NCBI GenBank assembly: GCA_938028585.1
Contig: CALIZH010000059.1
Span: 1 to 16,709, forward strand
Direction: 5' to 3'
Origin: an uncultured Actinomyces sp.
Lineage (GTDB): Bacteria; Actinomycetota; Actinomycetes; Actinomycetales; Actinomycetaceae
Length of the DNA stretch: 16,709 bases
Shown: piece after piece, positions 13,429 through 16,709 of the stretch
Numbering within the stretch: position 1 is the stretch's first letter
Layout: each line of letters opens with the position of its first letter
The notes under the pieces: generated by a model
The model's database searches: none
Told to the model about the DNA's origin: nothing
What the model saw: the letters and a program-made list of their open reading frames with translations, nothing else
Made by a program: the position numbers and the translations under genes

Positions 13429-15804
13429 TTAGAGATCTGATGCAATTGCGATTTGGACAAGTGCCTCACGCAAATCTGGGGCAACGTCTGAAGCACTTAA
13501 GGCGGCAAAGAAGGCACCACGACCTTCATTCCACGTAGCGTCGAGACGCGTGAGCGTCTCGACCTCACAACGCGCATGAGTCAAAATCCGACGAATCTGC
13601 TCTGAGCGTTTAACCTCTTCACTCATCGACTTTGGTTCGAGATCAAAACTGGCGCCCGTGCGCGTCTCAATAAAACCAAGGTCAGTCAGTTGGGTATCAA
13701 TTCCATACCCATAGGTACGAACAAGAATCTTTCGTCGCGCCGGGATCGAATCAAGATCCCCATCGGCACCATGAATGGTGAGTCTATGGTGAGCATCGTC
13801 CCATTCAAAGAGCGTACGAACAAGAGAAGTATCGCTATCTTGATCTTCAATCAGCTCATAGCGTGCATCCGCTCCAGAAACGAGCAGCAGCTCAATTTCC
13901 TCAGGATTACCTGTACCAACATTAGTCTGACGCCCAAGCATTCCCAGTGTGCCTTCACCATCGGGAGCATCCGCGCTTCCACAGAGCGGAATGATCGATC
14001 CGCTTCGCGCAAAGAGCGGGGTCCGTGAAAGCTCTGACCACAGTGAAAGCTTTCGATTACCCAGGTAGGCGAGATTCGTCATGAGGTCGACCCACATGCC
14101 TTCTGGTAGCCACGCTTCAGAGCGACCCCGGCACGAGGCTTCAGAGAGCTGTTCAGTGACTGGAGCAGCGATAAGCTCACGTCCAAAGCGGAAGCAATTG
14201 GGGACCTCCCAAGCCTGAGCGTGACCGTCATGCTCCCAATACATCGGACGAATGAGTGGGAGAAGCTCAGCACGACCATGGAACTGTTCGGAGTGGAGAT
14301 ACCCGATCAGCCGGTGTCTGAAACGTAGGTATTCCTCTTGAATCGCACAATGGGGTGCGTCGAAAACCCATGGTTCTTTTCGCGTGAATGGATTATTCGA
14401 TGAATGCAGGCGCATGATTGGGCTAAATACACCACTTTGGATCCAACGGGTCTCCAATTCTGGATCACGTACGCCGAGCATGTGCCCACCGATGTCATGG
14501 CTCCACCAGCCATAGCCAATATTTGAGGCGGTAGCGGTAAATTCAGGCTGGAACTTCAACGATTCCCAGGTAATGTAGGTATCTCCCGAAAAACCTAGAG
14601 GAAAGCGCTGAGAGCCCGGGCCACAGTAGCGAGAGAGCGTGAGACCTCGACCGTGTCGGTGAGCATTATCAAGGTAGTGATAGTGGTTAAGAACCCACAA
14701 CGGGTCAAGCCCAGGAACGCTTGAATGCTCTCCTTGTTGCCAGTCAACCCACCAGAAATCGACCCCTTGATCTTCAAGCGGGTGCAGAATCTCTTCAAAA
14801 TACGCCAGCATAAAATTGGGATTCGCCGGTTCAAAGAGAATTGTCTTTTTACTTGCCGGATCTACGCCCATTCTTTGTGCTAAGCGCTCGTACCCCTCTT
14901 CAAAGTAACGAATGCCATCAGCGGGGTGAAGATTGAGTGAGGTGTGAAGACCACGCTTATGCAAAGCATCAAGGAACTGCTTTGGATCTGGGAAAAGCTC
15001 TGGGTCCCAGGTGTAGCCAGTCCAACCTGAGCCAGCACCCGAGGGAGGGTTGGTAATATGCCAATCCATATCGATAACAGCGACTGCAAGCGGTACATCG
15101 TGACGAGCAAATTCACTCATCACTTCCAAATATTCGTCATCCGAGTAGCGGTGGTATCTACTCCACCAATTTCCTAAGGCATAACGGGGCAGAATCGCTT
15201 GAGCACCGCTTAAACGGTAGAAGGAACGCACGGCCTCGGGAAAATCTGGGCCGCAAGCGAAAACGTAAATGTCCAGGTGCTCCGGGCGCGCGGGCAGGAA
15301 GACTCCATCACTAGAAACCGGACAGGTGTCATCAATTAACGAGGTTATGCCACGACCATCGACGACACCTTTATCGAGTTCACAGCGTCCATCGACCGTG
15401 TCCAATGTTCTGGTTGTCCCTCGCAGGTTTCTCCCTTGAATCCATGGAAATTCCGCGTCAGTCCCCCAGCGCCAGGTTCCACCCCAGCTATCTTCTTCCC
15501 GTACTTGAGCCCACAATCCATTGGAGCTGGGTTCCTTGCCGTCATAGTGGAAGGACATGTGTGCAGTCTCAATAACTACGCCGCCGAATTCGTCTCGATC
15601 GATACGTAGATCCTTCACGGGCAGGCACTTGCGCCATGCCATCATTTGAGTCGGTCCATCAAGGAATTCAGCGCTCGGATCCCATTCAAGGCGGATTACA
15701 GTGTCTGAGAGAATTTCGATCCTCCACTGTGGGCCTTCAATCACTTGCTCGGCGGGAGGCGCCTGAATTGGTGAAGGTAGCAAATGGGGTGGAAGAAGCG
15801 CCAT
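13429..15804 (-). CDS. Glycoside hydrolase family 31 protein (alpha-glucosidase-like)
   Basis: Retaining exo-glycosidase, probably acting on alpha-glucosides; alpha-xyloside or transglycosylase activity is possible. No signal peptide is present, so it should act on imported or stored oligosaccharides in the cytoplasm. The start is uncertain: GTG at 15807 (6 nt after AGGAG) or ATG at 15804 (9 nt). Counted from the GTG (792 residues), an N-terminal beta-sandwich (to about 205) leads into a TIM barrel. Likely nucleophile is Asp355 in DFWWVDWQQG and acid/base Asp409 in RFPLGFSGDTYITW; MRLHSSNNPFTRKEPW (about 465-480) is also typical. Beta domains follow. The last 80 or so residues are charged and look helical, with no motif I recognise. 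No sugar transporter or regulator is next to it. Confidence 0.9.
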   Translation of the reverse strand: MALLPPHLLPSPIQAPPAEQVIEGPQWRIEILSDTVIRLEWDPSAEFLDGPTQMMAWRKCLPVKDLRIDRDEFGGVVIETAHMSFHYDGKEPSSNGLWAQVREEDSWGGTWRWGTDAEFPWIQGRNLRGTTRTLDTVDGRCELDKGVVDGRGITSLIDDTCPVSSDGVFLPARPEHLDIYVFACGPDFPEAVRSFYRLSGAQAILPRYALGNWWSRYHRYSDDEYLEVMSEFARHDVPLAVAVIDMDWHITNPPSGAGSGWTGYTWDPELFPDPKQFLDALHKRGLHTSLNLHPADGIRYFEEGYERLAQRMGVDPASKKTILFEPANPNFMLAYFEEILHPLEDQGVDFWWVDWQQGEHSSVPGLDPLWVLNHYHYLDNAHRHGRGLTLSRYCGPGSQRFPLGFSGDTYITWESLKFQPEFTATASNIGYGWWSHDIGGHMLGVRDPELETRWIQSGVFSPIMRLHSSNNPFTRKEPWVFDAPHCAIQEEYLRFRHRLIGYLHSEQFHGRAELLPLIRPMYWEHDGHAQAWEVPNCFRFGRELIAAPVTEQLSEASCRGRSEAWLPEGMWVDLMTNLAYLGNRKLSLWSELSRTPLFARSGSIIPLCGSADAPDGEGTLGMLGRQTNVGTGNPEEIELLLVSGADARYELIEDQDSDTSLVRTLFEWDDAHHRLTIHGADGDLDSIPARRKILVRTYGYGIDTQLTDLGFIETRTGASFDLEPKSMSEEVKRSEQIRRILTHARCEVETLTRLDATWNEGRGAFFAALSASDVAPDLREALVQIAIASDL

Positions 15805-15895
15805 CACATATCACTCCTGAGGAATCGGCATTGAACCCTGTTGACTACCAAGATTAGCCTCTCAATCCCTGATCTGCCTATTCACTGAGCAATAA

Positions 15896-15933
15896 TTTCC
15901 GGGGTGGTTGATGCGCATCAACCACCCCGGAAA
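15896..15933 (-). terminator. Perfect 38-bp palindrome after aspS (probable terminator)
   Basis: A GC-rich palindrome with two 19-base arms (TTTCCGGGGTGGTTGATGC and its exact complement), centred at 15914/15915 with no spacer. It lies 27 nt past the aspS stop and about 90 nt before the GH31 start. As RNA it forms a very stable hairpin, followed on the minus strand by only a short TTATTG, so the U-tract is poor. Stem-only terminators are described in actinobacteria. A protein-binding site is the alternative. Confidence 0.7.
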
Positions 15934-15960
15934 CTTGCTAGAAATTAGCCGAAAAGACCT

Positions 15961-16709
15961 TTACTTTTCAGAGCTATTCTCAGAGTCCTCTTCACCGCGC
16001 TTCTTCGGCTTCGCGTCCACGCCAGCCTCCTTGCGCTGTGCAGGAGTAATGGGTGCAGGAGCATCGGTCAGCGGATCGTATCCGCCACCCGACTTCGGGA
16101 AGGCAATAACGTCGCGAATTGATTCAGACTTGGTGAGGAGCGAAACAATTCGGTCCCATCCGAAGGCGATGCCGCCGTGCGGAGGAGCTCCGAACTTGAA
16201 TGCATCAAGAAGGAACCCGAACTGGGTTTGCGCTTCTTCCTCGCCAATACCCATGACCTTGAAGACGCGATTTTGGACGTCACGTCGGTGAATACGGATC
16301 GAGCCACCGCCGATCTCATTGCCATTGCAGACAATGTCATAGGCGTAGGCCAAAGCATTTCCGGGATCTTGGTCGAAAGTATCCAACCATTCAGGCTTTG
16401 GCGAGGTGAAGGCGTGGTGGACAGCGGTCCAAGCACTGTGTCCAAGAGCAACGTCACCTTCGGCCTCGGCATCTCCGGTCGGCTTGAAGAGAGGAGCGTC
16501 AACAACCCAGGTAAACGCCCACGCATCCGGGTCGATCAGGTTGCAGCGTTTACCGATCTCAAGGCGAGCAGCACCGAGCAACTCACGCGAAGCGGTGGGC
16601 TTACCAGCGGCAAAGAAGATGCAATCGCCAGGCTTGGCTCCAGTGGCCTCGGCGAGGCCAGCGCGCTCAGCTTCGGTAATGTTCTTTGCAACCGGACCGC
16701 CAAGGGTGC
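15961..16709 (-). CDS. aspS: Aspartyl-tRNA synthetase, C-terminal 248 residues (runs off window)
   Basis: Charges tRNA-Asp, or tRNA-Asp and tRNA-Asn if non-discriminating. The frame is open from the window edge, where the product reads TLGGPVAKNITEAERAGLAE, part of the bacterial GAD insertion domain. Then come WVVDAPLFKP, the segment NEIGGGSIRIHRRDVQ and class II motif 3 GGIAFGWDRIVSL, ending PLTDAPAPITPAQRKEAG and an acidic tail of about 30 residues rich in Lys and Glu. The N-terminal anticodon-binding domain, which holds the residue that tells discriminating from non-discriminating enzymes, is outside the window. The gene ends before the 38-bp palindrome. Confidence 0.97.
   Translation of the reverse strand, partial: TLGGPVAKNITEAERAGLAEATGAKPGDCIFFAAGKPTASRELLGAARLEIGKRCNLIDPDAWAFTWVVDAPLFKPTGDAEAEGDVALGHSAWTAVHHAFTSPKPEWLDTFDQDPGNALAYAYDIVCNGNEIGGGSIRIHRRDVQNRVFKVMGIGEEEAQTQFGFLLDAFKFGAPPHGGIAFGWDRIVSLLTKSESIRDVIAFPKSGGGYDPLTDAPAPITPAQRKEAGVDAKPKKRGEEDSENSSEK

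Noticed and set aside
15805..15895. Promoter for GH31 with TAATCT as -10
   Set aside because: No matching -35 hexamer at 16-18 nt; left uncalled.
1..16709. Mobile elements, CRISPR arrays, tRNA genes, toxin-antitoxin or defence genes
   Set aside because: Read on both strands; no transposase, direct-repeat array, cloverleaf or defence-type protein was seen, and all gaps are under 170 nt.

Overview
All fourteen genes in this window lie on the minus strand, so the biological order runs from high to low coordinates. The products point to an actinobacterium, most likely of the Actinomycetaceae. The grounds are the block alaS-ruvX-mltG-aroE-A24 peptidase, the pair trpC/lgt followed by pyk, the actinobacterial form of AroE (a SITMPCK motif), an Lgt with a long charged tail, and arginine-rich cytoplasmic tails. 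GC content looks to be in the low-to-mid fifties by eye, low for Actinomyces in the strict sense. That would suit a lower-GC relative such as the Gleimia, Varibaculum or Arcanobacterium groups; this placement is inference.

Layout from high to low coordinates. (1) 15961-16709: C-terminal part of aspS, closed by a perfect 38-bp palindrome that can act as a terminator. (2) 15804-12794: a cytoplasmic GH31 glycosidase and a YciO-type protein, 17 nt apart. (3) 12696-9889: a membrane-anchored L,D-transpeptidase and rarA, 12 nt apart. (4) 9768-9145: rpsD alone, with a structured 5' leader and a strong intrinsic terminator. (5) 9039-2855: alaS, ruvX, mltG, aroE and an A24 prepilin peptidase. The first three junctions are TGATG stop/start overlaps and the last is a 2-nt gap, so this looks like one translationally coupled unit. 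(6) 2779-1: trpC, lgt and the N-terminal 300 codons of pyk.

Functionally it is a core-metabolism and maintenance region: tRNA charging (aspS, alaS), ribosome and rRNA processing (rpsD, ruvX), replication-fork maintenance (rarA), cell envelope (mltG, L,D-transpeptidase, lgt), aromatic synthesis (aroE, trpC), glycolysis (pyk) and glucan breakdown (GH31). No mobile element, CRISPR array, tRNA or defence system was seen. No gene-free stretch exceeds 300 bases; the longest gaps are about 100-160 bases.

The points most worth a second look are: a lone trpC with substitutions next to its catalytic lysine and no trpB/trpA in their usual place before lgt; the joining of two conserved actinobacterial blocks at the A24 peptidase/trpC boundary; the rpsD leader; the 38-bp palindrome; the TGATG chain; and a YciO paralogue that lacks the usual Sua5/TsaC motifs. 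I did not find a convincing undescribed system.
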